A stretch of 64,000 nt of DNA from an uncultured Oscillospiraceae bacterium (GCA_934654755.1 CAKUGQ010000011.1:1-64000); one strand, 5' to 3'. Positions 24,767-33,520 are shown, numbered from the stretch's first letter. Program-made: numbers and translations. The notes: generated by a model from the letters alone, not told the origin.

Positions 24767-25381
24767 CTATTCCGCGATCAGGTAGACGCTGCCGCTGTGG
24801 ACCGTGATTTCGGCGCAGCCGCGCGGCTCGTTGCTTACGCCCAGCGGGAAGCTCGGCCGCAGCCTGTGGTATATCAGGTCATATTTCGCGTTGCGTACCG
24901 AAACGATCGCCTCGCCGTCCGCCGCAAAGAGCGAGAAAAAGCACGCACTGTCGACGGTTGCCGTCTCGTTTTGCAGCGCGTAAACGGTGCAGTCCGCATC
25001 AAGGAGGCAGCCCTGCGCGTTCCGCGCTTTCAGGAATAACAGCGTTTGCAGATTGGCAAGACTGTGGGAAAAACGCTTGCCGCCCAGGGCGCCGTAAATT
25101 TCAAAACGGTCGCAGCCGCGGCGCAAGCCTTCGCGCACAGCGGCAAGGGTGTCCGTATCGTCCTTCACGGTGGGAAGCGGGACGCAGGCAAGCCCCTCGG
25201 GCTGTGCGCCGAGCGAATCGGCGTCGCCTACGAACAGATCCGGTCGGACGTCCAGCGACTGCAGATGCAGCAGACCTGCATCGGCGGCAATGAGCAGCGC
25301 TTCCGGCTGTGCGGCGCAGGCGGCGCGGAAGCGCTCCGCTGCGAAGTCGCCGGCGGCGACGATCCGACACAGCCCGCTCAT
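24767..25381 (-). CDS. thiN: Thiamine pyrophosphokinase
   Basis: A 204-residue TPK. AADAGLLHL, DLFVGDADSLG (equivalent of GDFDS), PTVKDDTDTLAA, IYGALGGKRFSHSLANL and the C-terminal GVSNEP are the conserved substrate and Mg-ATP segments. The enzyme transfers pyrophosphate from ATP to thiamine, giving TPP. It is coupled to the thiamine transporter gene by an ATGA overlap and shares its TPP riboswitch, so salvage of imported thiamine is the evident role. No thiamine biosynthesis genes are in the window. Confidence 0.94.
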   Translation of the reverse strand: MSGLCRIVAAGDFAAERFRAACAAQPEALLIAADAGLLHLQSLDVRPDLFVGDADSLGAQPEGLACVPLPTVKDDTDTLAAVREGLRRGCDRFEIYGALGGKRFSHSLANLQTLLFLKARNAQGCLLDADCTVYALQNETATVDSACFFSLFAADGEAIVSVRNAKYDLIYHRLRPSFPLGVSNEPRGCAEITVHSGSVYLIAE

Positions 25382-26043
25382 CGTTCGGTCAGGTTTTTCG
25401 ACACGGCGGGGATACGGTAGACCGGAGCGGCGACAATGGCCGTCAGGATGATCTCGGGGATCATATACAGACCGTTGTAGACCAGCGAGTAGACAAGCGC
25501 CAGCCCCTTACCGGAGAAATGCTCCATGACCCACGCGGAGAGTGCCAGATCCTTTGCGGCGCTTTCGGTGAAGAACCACTCGGCCCAGGCGCCGTAGAAC
25601 AGGAAGCCGGACAGAACATGGAAGAAATAGCACAGCGCCTGGGAAACGACACCGCCGAACACCAGCCGCAGGCAGCTTTTTTTCTTCGAGGCGAAAATAC
25701 CGCCCAGACCCAGTGAGGCATAGGCGAGGAAATAGTCGAACAGGACGACGCAGATGGCCATACCCAGCGCCATATAGGAGTCGTCGCCGGGAGTGAACAG
25801 ACCCGCGACGGTCTTAAAGCCCATGAAGATCTGGATCACGGCGTAGACGCCCGCGCTGCACAGGCCCCATTTGATACCGTACATATACGAGATCAGAAGG
25901 ATGGGCAGCATCGAGGCCAGCGTCAGTGTGCCGCCGAAGCGGAGCTGCAGGAAGGGGATAAACTCGGAGATCAGCGCCAGCGCGGTTGCGACGGCGATGA
26001 GCATGGCAGACGTTACGAGTCTGCGGGTGTTTTGGCTTTTCAT
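25378..26043 (-). CDS. thiT: Thiamine-specific ECF transporter S component ThiT
   Basis: A 221-residue six-helix membrane protein: VTSAMLIAVATALALISEFIP, GGTLTLASMLPILLISY, GIKWGLCSAGVYAVIQ, and LPxxxW-like YGAWAEWFF segments with aromatic residues that in ThiT bind thiamine. ATG 26043 is chosen over the longer frame because GGAGG stands just before it. It is controlled by the TPP riboswitch upstream and works with an ECF energising module encoded elsewhere. Confidence 0.93.
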   Translation of the reverse strand: MKSQNTRRLVTSAMLIAVATALALISEFIPFLQLRFGGTLTLASMLPILLISYMYGIKWGLCSAGVYAVIQIFMGFKTVAGLFTPGDDSYMALGMAICVVLFDYFLAYASLGLGGIFASKKKSCLRLVFGGVVSQALCYFFHVLSGFLFYGAWAEWFFTESAAKDLALSAWVMEHFSGKGLALVYSLVYNGLYMIPEIILTAIVAAPVYRIPAVSKNLTER

Positions 26044-26104
26044 TGATTGCCTCCAAAATAAGAAATCCGCGTGCAGACCGTTCTCGGAAAGCAAGCGGAA
26101 AAAC

Positions 26105-26205
26105 GTCTTTCTTTCCCTACGACGGTATGAGCCGTTTCAGGTTCGCGGGTCAGGGCGTCTGTCGCCCAATCTCAGCCGGAAGCATCCGACCCCCCGAAGA
26201 AGGTT
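26105..26205 (-). promoter_or_regulatory. TPP riboswitch (thi box)
   Basis: On the minus strand the leader reads, in order, GGGGGGTCGG, CTGAGA, GCCCTGACCC, GAACCTGA, CGGCTCATACCG, and CGTAGGGAAAG, all hallmarks of the thi-box aptamer. It precedes thiT and thiamine pyrophosphokinase. The 60 bases between aptamer and start can form a CCGC...GCGG stem, a possible expression platform. Confidence 0.95.
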
Positions 26206-26223
26206 CTGTATGCGGTTGCGGTC

Positions 26224-26252
26224 AGTATAGCGCACATTTCGACACTTGTCAA
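26224..26252 (-). promoter_or_regulatory. Promoter of the TPP riboswitch operon
   Basis: On the minus strand TTGACA (26247-26252), a 17-base spacer and TATACT (26224-26229). Its -35 box overlaps that of the divergent promoter. Confidence 0.85.
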
Positions 26253-26274
26253 GAGAGGAACGGGGTGCTATAAT
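26246..26274 (+). promoter_or_regulatory. Promoter of the exonuclease gene
   Basis: TTGTCA (26246-26251), a 17-base spacer, perfect TATAAT (26269-26274). The -35 box is almost the same DNA as the divergent -35 box on the other strand. Confidence 0.85.
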
Positions 26275-26304
26275 ACAAAAAATTCACGAAAACGGAGGCA
26301 TCGT

Positions 26305-27012
26305 ATGTCCGACTTTTCAAGGCTTGCCGCCCGATGTGAGGCGATCGTTGTATTCGATACCGAAACAAGCGGGCTGAGCTTTTCCCGTGACGAGATCATC
26401 GAGTTTGCCGCCGTGCGTCTCGAACGCGGACCGGAGGGCTTTGCCGTCGCGGCCGAAGCGGACGAGTTTGTGCGCATGACGAACGACCGCCGTCTGCCGC
26501 AGCGTATCGTCGAGCTGACCGGCATCACCGACGAGCTCCTGCGCGAGGAGGGAATCGGCAAAGCACAATTTGCCGGGCTACTGGCGGACTTTCTTCGCCC
26601 GAATACGCTGCTTGCAGCCTATAATGCGCAGTTTGATCTGCTGTTTCTCTATGAGTTTCTGGCAAAGCACGGCGACGCGCGGCTGCTGCGCGGTCTGCCG
26701 AAGCTTGATTTGTTGACGGTTTACCGGGATCGCCGGGCCTACCCGCACCGACTGGCCAATGCGATCGAGCAGTATGCGCTTGCCGGACGCGTACGCAATT
26801 CTCACCGCGCCATCGACGACGTACGCGCCACCGTGGAGGTTATGCGCGCAATGGAGAAGGAACGCGATGACCTTGACCGCTATGTCGATCTGTTCGGCTA
26901 CAGTGCGAAATACGGCGTTTCCGGTCCGCGTATCGGCTCCGTGACCTACCTGCCGCAGGGCTATGAGCCGGACGGCCTGCTGTATGAAAAGTGTGCCGGT
27001 GCGACCGTCTGA
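26305..27012 (+). CDS. DnaQ-like 3'-5' exonuclease (DEDDh family)
   Basis: A 235-residue exonuclease of the RNase T / DNA polymerase III epsilon superfamily. Motif Exo I is VFDTETSGLSF, Exo II YNAQFDLLFL, and Exo III NSHRAIDDVRA, giving the full DEDDh set. The C-terminal tail of about 60 residues (KYGVSGPRIGSVTYLPQGYE) is not a known domain to me. It may be a proofreading-type or repair exonuclease acting alone, as in PolC-type exonuclease fragments of Clostridia. GGAGG precedes the ATG. Confidence 0.87.
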   Translation: MSDFSRLAARCEAIVVFDTETSGLSFSRDEIIEFAAVRLERGPEGFAVAAEADEFVRMTNDRRLPQRIVELTGITDELLREEGIGKAQFAGLLADFLRPNTLLAAYNAQFDLLFLYEFLAKHGDARLLRGLPKLDLLTVYRDRRAYPHRLANAIEQYALAGRVRNSHRAIDDVRATVEVMRAMEKERDDLDRYVDLFGYSAKYGVSGPRIGSVTYLPQGYEPDGLLYEKCAGATV

Positions 27013-27055
27013 GCCGCCGGAGCCGTCGCTTTTGCGGAATCGCTGCGGGGAATGA

Positions 27056-27090
27056 AAAGAGAGGTATCCCTTCCGGGATACCTCTCTTTC
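27056..27090 (+). terminator. Terminator of the exonuclease gene
   Basis: A perfect 12-bp stem (27059-27070 with 27075-27086) with a TTCC loop; A runs before and T runs after make it usable in both directions. Confidence 0.88.
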
Positions 27091-27099
27091 TGCCCACGC

Positions 27100-27219
27100 A
27101 CGGAGGATTGCCGCCCGCAGCAATCCTCCGTAAACCCGGTATGAGATTGCCGCGTCGCTTCGCCTCTCGCAGTGACGTGGGAGGGATGCCGTGTCGGGCT
27201 GCGCCCTCCTGGCAATGAC
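27100..27219. repeat. Dispersed palindromic repeats (cluster 4)
   Basis: Includes a CGGAGGATTGC...GCAATCCTCCG hairpin, an AGATTGCCGCGTCGC...GCAGTGAC unit, and an inverted unit ending in GGCAATGAC. It lies between the exonuclease gene and argS. Confidence 0.75.
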
Positions 27220-27269
27220 ACATATACACTGTCGTTGCAGGAGCCCGAAAGGATCGGTGCGGAGCTTTG

Positions 27270-29024
27270 TTACATCCTCTCCGGGGCGGAGAAGCCGAGC
27301 AGCCCGATGCACTCCTCCAGCGCGCGCTTGGCGAGCTTGACGAGGGCAAGATAGCCGCATTTTTTCTGCGCGTCCGGCTCGGTGACGATGCGGGTTTCAT
27401 GGTAGAAGCCGTTGACGGCGACTGCAAGCTCATAGGCATAAGCCGCTACCAGATTCGGCGCGGAGTCGCGGTAGGCGGGTGCAAGGCGGTCGGGCATCTG
27501 CGCCAGCAGGAGCTGAAGATTTGCGGCACTGTCACTTTCAGCGGGCAGCAGCGCCTCCGCTTCGATTTCGGCGCAGCGCGCCAGAATCGACTTGATGCGC
27601 ACAACGGTATAGAGCAGGTACGGGCCGGTGTTACCCTCAAAGGCGGCGAAACGTTCCAGATCGAAGATATAGTCTTTTGTGGCAAGATTCGAGAGGTCGC
27701 CGTATTTGATCGCCGCGACGGCGATGGTCTTTGCCGTGGCATCGACCTCGGAGGCATCGAGCGTGCCGTTGTCGCGGATCTTCTGCGCGATATAGGCGGT
27801 GGTGTCTTCAATCAGCGTTTGCAGGCGCATGACGCCGCCGTCACGGGTCTTAAAGGGCTTGCCGTCCCTGCCGTTCATCGTGCCGAATCCGATGTATTCC
27901 AGCTCGGTCTGCGGGGGGACAAGACCGCATTTGTACGCCGTGCGGAACACCTGCTCAAAATGCAGACTCTGACGTTTATCGGCGAGGTAAAGAATACGAT
28001 CGGGCGTAAAGTCGCGCACACGCTGAACGATGGTCGCCAGATCGGTAGTCGCGTAAAGTGTCGCACCGTCAGATTTGACGAGCAGGCAGGGCGGAACCTC
28101 CTTCTTGTCCTCCGGGCGGGCGATTTCGACGACCTTTGCGCCGTTGCTTTCCACGAGGTAGCCCTCGGCGGCGAGCTTGTCGAGCATCGGACGGATATCC
28201 GGTTCGGCGTCGCTTTCGCCCATCCAGACGTCAAAGTGAACGTCCAACGCGTCGTAGTTGCGCTTCAGATCCTCTACGGAGACCTTCAGAATGACGTTTT
28301 TCCACAGGTCATAAATACCGCGCGTGTGCTGCTGGAGCTTCAGCGTCAGCGCGTGTGCCTTCGCGGCAAACTCGGCGTCCGTTTTGGAGCGGGCGCTGGC
28401 AGCGGGGTAGATCGTCTCCAGCTCCCCGACGGTCAGCGGGAAATCCGGGTACTCGCCGGGATAGTCCGGGTTGAAGTAGGGCAGCTCGGGCTGCTGCTCC
28501 TGAAGCTGCGCGAGCACGAGACCCATTTGCAGGCCCCAGTCGCCCAGATGGACGTCGCCGGTTACGCGGTCGCCGAAGTAACGGTAGATGCGCTTGACGC
28601 TTTCGCCGATGACCGCCGAGCGCAGGTGGCCGATATGCAGCGGCTTTGCGACGTTCGGCCCGCCGTAGTCGATCACAACGCGGCGGCCGGAGGGCTCACC
28701 CGCGACTCCGAGGTGCGGGCGCAGACGCAGCCCGTTGAGATAGGCAGCCAGAAATTCCGGTCGGAGCCTGAGGTTCAGAAAGCCGGGTCCGACGGCCTCG
28801 GCAGAGGCGAAGTATTCGCTCTGCTGAAGCCGCGCGGCGACCTCGGAGGCGATAACGACGGGCGCTTTGTGCGCGATTTTCGCGGCGGGCATGGCGCCGT
28901 TGCACTGGAACTGGCACAGATCGGGGCGATTCGACGCGACCACGCGCGCCTGGGAGGCGTCATAGCCGGCGTCGGTAAACGCGGCGGCAACCGCCGCGGA
29001 GAGCTGATCGATCAGTTTTTGCAT
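27270..29024 (-). CDS. argS: Arginyl-tRNA synthetase
   Basis: A 584-residue class I synthetase. It has the N-terminal Add-1 domain that recognises the tRNA D-loop (about 1-110), the HIGH motif in AKPLHIGHLRS with DYGGPNVAK before it, GDWGLQMG, TTDLATIVQR, and the anticodon-binding C-terminal domain. The KMSKS lysine is not obvious; the sequence KPFKTRDGGVM stands at its usual place, as in many ArgRS enzymes that lack canonical KMSKS. ATG 29024 follows GAAGGAG. Full length for the family. Confidence 0.96.
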   Translation of the reverse strand: MQKLIDQLSAAVAAAFTDAGYDASQARVVASNRPDLCQFQCNGAMPAAKIAHKAPVVIASEVAARLQQSEYFASAEAVGPGFLNLRLRPEFLAAYLNGLRLRPHLGVAGEPSGRRVVIDYGGPNVAKPLHIGHLRSAVIGESVKRIYRYFGDRVTGDVHLGDWGLQMGLVLAQLQEQQPELPYFNPDYPGEYPDFPLTVGELETIYPAASARSKTDAEFAAKAHALTLKLQQHTRGIYDLWKNVILKVSVEDLKRNYDALDVHFDVWMGESDAEPDIRPMLDKLAAEGYLVESNGAKVVEIARPEDKKEVPPCLLVKSDGATLYATTDLATIVQRVRDFTPDRILYLADKRQSLHFEQVFRTAYKCGLVPPQTELEYIGFGTMNGRDGKPFKTRDGGVMRLQTLIEDTTAYIAQKIRDNGTLDASEVDATAKTIAVAAIKYGDLSNLATKDYIFDLERFAAFEGNTGPYLLYTVVRIKSILARCAEIEAEALLPAESDSAANLQLLLAQMPDRLAPAYRDSAPNLVAAYAYELAVAVNGFYHETRIVTEPDAQKKCGYLALVKLAKRALEECIGLLGFSAPERM

Positions 29025-29057
29025 GGAAATTCTCCTTCGGGCACATAATTACCCCTT

Positions 29058-29086
29058 ATCATAGCATAATGTCGGAAAAATGTCCA
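29058..29086 (-). promoter_or_regulatory. Promoter of argS
   Basis: On the minus strand TGGACA (29081-29086), a 17-base spacer and TATGAT (29058-29063). The transcript leader is only about 25 bases, so there is no room for a T-box. Confidence 0.65.
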
Positions 29087-29130
29087 GTCCTTCCTGCATA
29101 AACCGCCGGATTCTTCGGCGGACGCCTTGC

Positions 29131-29159
29131 TTTACAAAGCCCTCCGGCTGTGTTAAAAT
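29131..29159 (+). promoter_or_regulatory. Promoter of bioY
   Basis: TTTACA (29131-29136), a 17-base spacer, TAAAAT (29154-29159). Confidence 0.65.
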
Positions 29160-29203
29160 AAAAGAAAAACCGGGCGCGGCGCGCCCGCGGAAAGGCAGAA
29201 CCC

Positions 29204-29737
29204 ATGAACCACAAAAATCTTCGGATGCTCCTGCTGACGGCGCTGTTTGCGGCGCTGACGGCCGTCGGTGCGTTCCTGCGCATACCGGCAGGACCGATCT
29301 CTTTTACCCTGCAGCTCTTTTTTACCTGTATGGCCGGCATTCTGCTTGGCCCCTGGTGGGGCGCCGTCTCGCAGCTTGTGTATCTTCTGCTGGGGCTGGC
29401 AGGCGTGCCGATCTTTACGGAGGGCGGCGGCCTGATGTATTTCGCCAAGCCGACCTTCGGCTTTTTGCTCGGTCTGCCGCTGACGGCGCTCGTCGTCGGC
29501 CTGCTCAGCCGTCGTGCCGCGGGCTTTTGGCGGCTGCTGGCGGCGGGCGCAGTCGGAACGGCCGTGCTTTATGCCGTCGGTCTGCCGTATCTGTATTTTA
29601 CGCTCGGCGGCGCATGGTCGGTCGGCAAGACGCTGGTCTCCGGCTGTCTGATCTTCCTGCCGTTCGACGCAATGAAGATCATCGTCTCGGCGCTGCTCGG
29701 CGTGCGGCTGGTGCCGCTTCTGCGTCGGCGGAACTGA
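29204..29737 (+). CDS. bioY: Biotin transporter BioY (ECF S component)
   Basis: A 177-residue six-helix protein with the BioY signature: FLRIPAGPISFTLQLFF, ILLGPWWGAVSQLVYLLLGLAGVPIF, GGLMYFAKPTFGFLLG, and C-terminal FLPFDAMKIIVSALLG. It binds biotin and is energised by an ECF module, or acts alone in some bacteria. No BirA box could be recognised at the promoter by eye. It is monocistronic, with trkA following under its own promoter. Confidence 0.95.
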   Translation: MNHKNLRMLLLTALFAALTAVGAFLRIPAGPISFTLQLFFTCMAGILLGPWWGAVSQLVYLLLGLAGVPIFTEGGGLMYFAKPTFGFLLGLPLTALVVGLLSRRAAGFWRLLAAGAVGTAVLYAVGLPYLYFTLGGAWSVGKTLVSGCLIFLPFDAMKIIVSALLGVRLVPLLRRRN

Positions 29738-29739
29738 GC

Positions 29740-29768
29740 TTGTTTTGCGCAATCCTTTGTGGTATAAT
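29740..29768 (+). promoter_or_regulatory. Promoter of trkA-trkH
   Basis: TTGTTT (29740-29745), a 17-base spacer, TATAAT (29763-29768), directly after the bioY stop codon. Confidence 0.7.
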
Positions 29769-29802
29769 ATATAGGAAAACATTCTGATTTTGGGGCGATG
29801 CT

Positions 29803-31176
29803 ATGAAGATTGTGATCATCGGCGCCGGAAAGATCGGCGCGACATTGGCCGAGCAGCTTGCGGCGGAATCGCATGAGATCACCGTTGTGGACAGCGACCG
29901 CGAGGCGCTCGACGCGGTGGGAAACTCTCTTGATGTTATGACCGTCGAGGGCAACGGCGGCAGCAAGGAGACGCTCCAGGAGGCGGGTGTGGATACCGCC
30001 GACCTTGCCATTGCCGTAATGGCGACGGACGAGCAGAACCTGCTGTCCTGCCTGATGGCGAAAAAGCTCGGCGTGGGCAACACCATTGCACGCGTGCGCA
30101 ACCCGGAATACTCCGCCGGGCTGTACCTGATCCAGGATGAGCTGGGCCTGTCGATGGCGCTGAATCCCGAGTTGGCGGCCGCCAGCGAGATCGCACGTCT
30201 GCTGCGTTCTCCCTCAGCCATCAAGATCGATACCTTCTGCCGCGGGCGTGTGGAGCTGTATAAGCTGCGCCTGAACGAGAACAGCAGGCTTTCCGGTATG
30301 CGCCTGTCCGATTTCGGCAAGCTGCAGACCGGCGTCCTGATCTGTGCGGTCGAACGCGGTGAGCAGGAGGTTCATATTCCGCGCGGCGACTTCGTGCTGC
30401 AGGACGGCGATCGGATCAGCTTTGTTGCCAAGCCGCGCGTTGCGTCGAAATTTTTCGGCCGTATCGGCGTGCAGAGCGATCCCGTAAAACGGCTGATGAT
30501 CCTCGGCGGCGGCAAAATTTCCTACTATCTGGCGCGGCAGATGCTGGAGCTGGGAGTCAACGTCAAGATCATTGACGAAAACCGCAGCGTCTGCGAATCG
30601 CTGGCAGAGCGTCTGCCTGAGGCGACCGTTCTCTGCGGCGATGCAACCAACGAAAAGCTGCTGGCCGAGGAGGGACTCGCGCGGATGGATGCCGTGGCTT
30701 CCCTGACCGGCATTGACGAGGAAAACATCCTTATGAGCCTGTACGCGAGGAGCGTGACGGATGCAAAGATCATCACAAAGATCAACCGCACCGCCTATTC
30801 CGAGATCATTCGTCCGATGGATCTCGGGAGCATCTGCCACCCGCGCAACATTGCGGCGGATTATATCCTGCGCTATGTCCGCGCCATGCAGAATTCGCTC
30901 GGCTCAAACGTGGAGACGCTCTATAAAATCGTGGACAACAAGGCGGAGGCGCTGGAATTCCGCGCGAAGGAGGGCTCCGCAGTCTGCGGCACACCCCTGA
31001 TGGAGCTGCCGCTGCGGCAGAACATCCTGATCGCGGCCATCAATCGCGGCGGGAAAATTCTCAACCCCGGCGGCCGGGATACCGTGGAACCGGGAGACAC
31101 CGTGATCGTTGTCAGCGGCGTGACGGGGCTGAACGATCTGGACGATATTCTGGACAGGCGGAGAGCGAAGGCATGA
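29803..31176 (+). CDS. trkA: Potassium uptake regulatory subunit TrkA
   Basis: A 457-residue protein made of two RCK units. Each has a Rossmann NAD-binding domain (MKIVIIGAGKIGATLAEQL at the start and MILGGGKISYYLARQM near residue 233) followed by a TrkA-C domain. It sits on the cytoplasmic face of the TrkH channel and gates K+ uptake in response to nucleotides. The stop codon overlaps the trkH start (ATGA), as expected for a complex with fixed stoichiometry. Confidence 0.95.
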   Translation: MKIVIIGAGKIGATLAEQLAAESHEITVVDSDREALDAVGNSLDVMTVEGNGGSKETLQEAGVDTADLAIAVMATDEQNLLSCLMAKKLGVGNTIARVRNPEYSAGLYLIQDELGLSMALNPELAAASEIARLLRSPSAIKIDTFCRGRVELYKLRLNENSRLSGMRLSDFGKLQTGVLICAVERGEQEVHIPRGDFVLQDGDRISFVAKPRVASKFFGRIGVQSDPVKRLMILGGGKISYYLARQMLELGVNVKIIDENRSVCESLAERLPEATVLCGDATNEKLLAEEGLARMDAVASLTGIDEENILMSLYARSVTDAKIITKINRTAYSEIIRPMDLGSICHPRNIAADYILRYVRAMQNSLGSNVETLYKIVDNKAEALEFRAKEGSAVCGTPLMELPLRQNILIAAINRGGKILNPGGRDTVEPGDTVIVVSGVTGLNDLDDILDRRRAKA

Positions 31177-32645
31177 ACTATCGGATGATCTTCTCCCTTT
31201 TGGGAAATGTGCTCCTGCTCATTGCGGCAGTGATGCTGCTGCCGGCGCTGGTCGCCCTGTATTACGCCGAAACTGCGGGCTTTGCAATTCTGCAGAGCGC
31301 TACCGTTTGCGGCGGCGCGGGATTGCTGCTGTCGCTGCTGCGGCCGAAAAAGCACCGCCGCGCCCTACACGCGCGCGACGGCTTTGTTATGGTTTCTCTG
31401 GCGTGGATCGTCCTGTCGCTGGCGGGGGCGCTGCCCTTTCGGCTCAGCGGTGCGATCCCGTCATACCTTGACGCCGTGTTTGAAACGGCTTCCGGCTTTA
31501 CGACCACCGGCTCGAGCATTTTGACCGCCGTAGAGTCGATGCCGAAATGTCTTCTGTTCTGGCGCAGCTTCAGCCATTGGCTCGGCGGTATGGGCGTGCT
31601 GGTGTTCATGCTGGCCATCGTTCCGCTCTCCGGCGAGGGTATCTATCTGCTGCGCGCCGAATCGGCAGGCCCGTCGGTCAATAAGATGCTGCCGAAAATG
31701 CGGGACTCGTCCATTACGCTCTATACGCTCTACTTTGCGCTGAGCGTTCTGCAGTACCTGACCTACCGCCTCGGCGCGTGGTGCGGCTGGGGCGAGATCA
31801 GCGTATTCGACAGTGTGTGCCTGACCTTCGGTACGGCAGGCACGGGCGGCTTTGCCGTTCGAAACGACGGACTGGCGGGCTATTCCGCTTATGTGCAGAT
31901 TGTTACGACGGTATATATGCTGCTGTTCGGCGTGAATTTCAGTCTGTACTTCCTGCTGCTGCGAAGAAAACTGCGCGATGTCTGGCGCAGCTCCGAGCTG
32001 CGGGCATATCTGCTGATCGTTTTCTGTGCGATCACGCTTATCACGATCAATTTGCTGACAACGGGCGGCTATTTCCGCACGATTGGTGAAACGCTCCGGC
32101 AAAGCTCCTTCACCGTAGCTTCAATCATTACCACAACAGGCTACGGAACGACGGATTTTTCCCGGTGGCCGGAGTTTTCGCGCGTTGTGCTGGCGATGCT
32201 GATGATCGTCGGCGGCTGCGCCGGTTCGACGGCCGGCGGTATGAAGGTCAGCCGCGTTTTGATCCTCTGTAAGACCGTCCGCGCCGAGCTGCGCCGTCTG
32301 CTGCACCCGCACAGCGTTGAGGTGATGACGATGGACGGCAAGCGCATCGGCAGGGAGGTTGTCCACGGTGCGGGTGCATACCTTGTGCTGTATCTGCTGC
32401 TGCTGCTGATCTCCGTGCTGCTGGTCTCGCTTGACGGCTTCGGAACGGAAACGACGCTTTCGGCCGTGCTGACGGCGCTCAACAATATCGGTCCCGGACT
32501 GAGCGGACAGATCGGCCCCTTCGGCAGCTTTGCGGATTTTTCCGCATTGTCCAAGCTCGTGCTGACCGCCGATATGATCCTCGGCCGTCTGGAGCTGTTC
32601 CCGGTGCTGCTCCTGCTGCGGCCCTCCACATGGTACAGACACTGA
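31173..32645 (+). CDS. trkH: Potassium uptake channel subunit TrkH
   Basis: A 490-residue membrane protein with the four pore repeats of the TrkH/KtrB superfamily. Selectivity segments include TASGFTTTGSSIL, TFGTAGTGGFAV, TTTGYGTTDFS and NNIGPGLSGQIG, and RSFSHWLGGMGVLVF is a family hallmark. It moves K+ across the membrane together with TrkA, encoded directly upstream. Confidence 0.95.
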   Translation: MNYRMIFSLLGNVLLLIAAVMLLPALVALYYAETAGFAILQSATVCGGAGLLLSLLRPKKHRRALHARDGFVMVSLAWIVLSLAGALPFRLSGAIPSYLDAVFETASGFTTTGSSILTAVESMPKCLLFWRSFSHWLGGMGVLVFMLAIVPLSGEGIYLLRAESAGPSVNKMLPKMRDSSITLYTLYFALSVLQYLTYRLGAWCGWGEISVFDSVCLTFGTAGTGGFAVRNDGLAGYSAYVQIVTTVYMLLFGVNFSLYFLLLRRKLRDVWRSSELRAYLLIVFCAITLITINLLTTGGYFRTIGETLRQSSFTVASIITTTGYGTTDFSRWPEFSRVVLAMLMIVGGCAGSTAGGMKVSRVLILCKTVRAELRRLLHPHSVEVMTMDGKRIGREVVHGAGAYLVLYLLLLLISVLLVSLDGFGTETTLSAVLTALNNIGPGLSGQIGPFGSFADFSALSKLVLTADMILGRLELFPVLLLLRPSTWYRH

Positions 32646-32675
32646 AAAAACATAAAACAAAAAGGGGATAATACA

Positions 32676-32939
32676 ATGGACTACGTTTACAAGACCAAGA
32701 TCGTCTGCTCGCAGGAAATCCATTTCCATATCGAGGGAAATGTGATTACAAACATCGTCTTTATCGGCGGCTGCAACGGCAATTTAAAGGCGATCAGCAA
32801 GCTTGTCGACGGCTATACCGTCGAGCAGATCGAGGAAAAGCTGCGCGGCAATACCTGCGGCCAGCGGCCGACCTCCTGCGCCGACCAGCTTGCCATCGCC
32901 GTGCGTGAGGCCTACGAAAAGGAAAAGGCTATGGCGTGA
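32676..32939 (+). CDS. TSCPD domain-containing protein (TIGR03905 family)
   Basis: An 87-residue protein containing VCSQEIHFHIEGNVI, VFIGGCNGNLKAI and CGQRPTSCADQLA. The TSCPD domain occurs at the C-terminus of some adenosylcobalamin-dependent ribonucleotide reductases and as free small proteins such as this. The Cys residues could bind metal. Its function is unknown. AAAGGGG precedes the ATG. It follows trkH by 30 bases and is closed by a strong terminator. Confidence 0.85.
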   Translation: MDYVYKTKIVCSQEIHFHIEGNVITNIVFIGGCNGNLKAISKLVDGYTVEQIEEKLRGNTCGQRPTSCADQLAIAVREAYEKEKAMA

Positions 32940-32956
32940 GCTTCTGCGCTGCGGCG

Positions 32957-32994
32957 AAAAAAGGCGTCCCTCACCGTGAGGGACGCTTTTTTAT
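32957..32994. terminator. Bidirectional terminator between the TSCPD gene and queT
   Basis: A perfect 10-bp stem (32964-32973 with 32977-32986) flanked by A and T runs serves both converging genes. Confidence 0.9.
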
Positions 32995-33003
32995 GGCGAC
33001 GGC

Positions 33004-33510
33004 TTATTTCAGCCGGCTTTCTATCGGACGCAGGGCAAAATACAGCGCCGTGCCGAGCGTATAGAGCACGCCCAGCTCTCCAAGGGCAACATAGAGCATA
33101 TCCAGCCACAGCGGAAGCCCCGGGACATAGAACCAAAGCTCGGGGCCTACAAGCAGCGCATTGCAGACGGCGGGCATGGCCAGCGCCGGGACGGGCACGC
33201 GCCACAGGCGGACATTGCGCAGCCGATACATCAGCACCGCGCTCAGGAGCGAGGCCAGGGGGCCGACGAGAAGATCCAACGGCAGCGCTCCCGCATTTGT
33301 CAGGTTGAACAGCAGGCATCCTGCCGTCAGCCCGCCGACGGCGGAGGGGGTGTAGAGCGCCAGGACGCACAGGGCTTCGGCTGCGCGGAACTGAATCGCC
33401 GCGGAGGTCGTGCCCGGCAGGAGAAGATCCTGCGCCAGCGCAAGGACGACATACAGCGCCGCAATGGCGGCGCCGCGCACAAGATTGTGCAGGGCTTTCG
33501 TGTGTTTCAT
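33004..33510 (-). CDS. queT: Queuosine precursor ECF transporter S component QueT
   Basis: A 168-residue six-helix membrane protein of the QueT family. Visible segments are LAQDLLLPGTTSAAIQFRAAEAL (shown by its IQFRAAEAL core), LPLDLLVGPLASLLSA, and LWLDMLYVALGELGVLY. It is thought to import a queuosine precursor such as preQ1 or queuine for tRNA modification. The leader contains a preQ1-like aptamer whose pseudoknot would cover the ribosome site GGAG. No queuosine synthesis genes are in the window. Confidence 0.9.
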   Translation of the reverse strand: MKHTKALHNLVRGAAIAALYVVLALAQDLLLPGTTSAAIQFRAAEALCVLALYTPSAVGGLTAGCLLFNLTNAGALPLDLLVGPLASLLSAVLMYRLRNVRLWRVPVPALAMPAVCNALLVGPELWFYVPGLPLWLDMLYVALGELGVLYTLGTALYFALRPIESRLK

Positions 33511-33520
33511 TCAGTTTTCA

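Noticed and set aside
27267..29048. A 593-codon plus-strand frame opposite argS
   Set aside because: argS is unmistakable on the minus strand with a ribosome site and promoter; the plus frame is its shadow.
29025..29080. T-box leader upstream of argS
   Set aside because: The mapped -10 leaves a leader of only about 25 bases, with no room for a T-box specifier or antiterminator.
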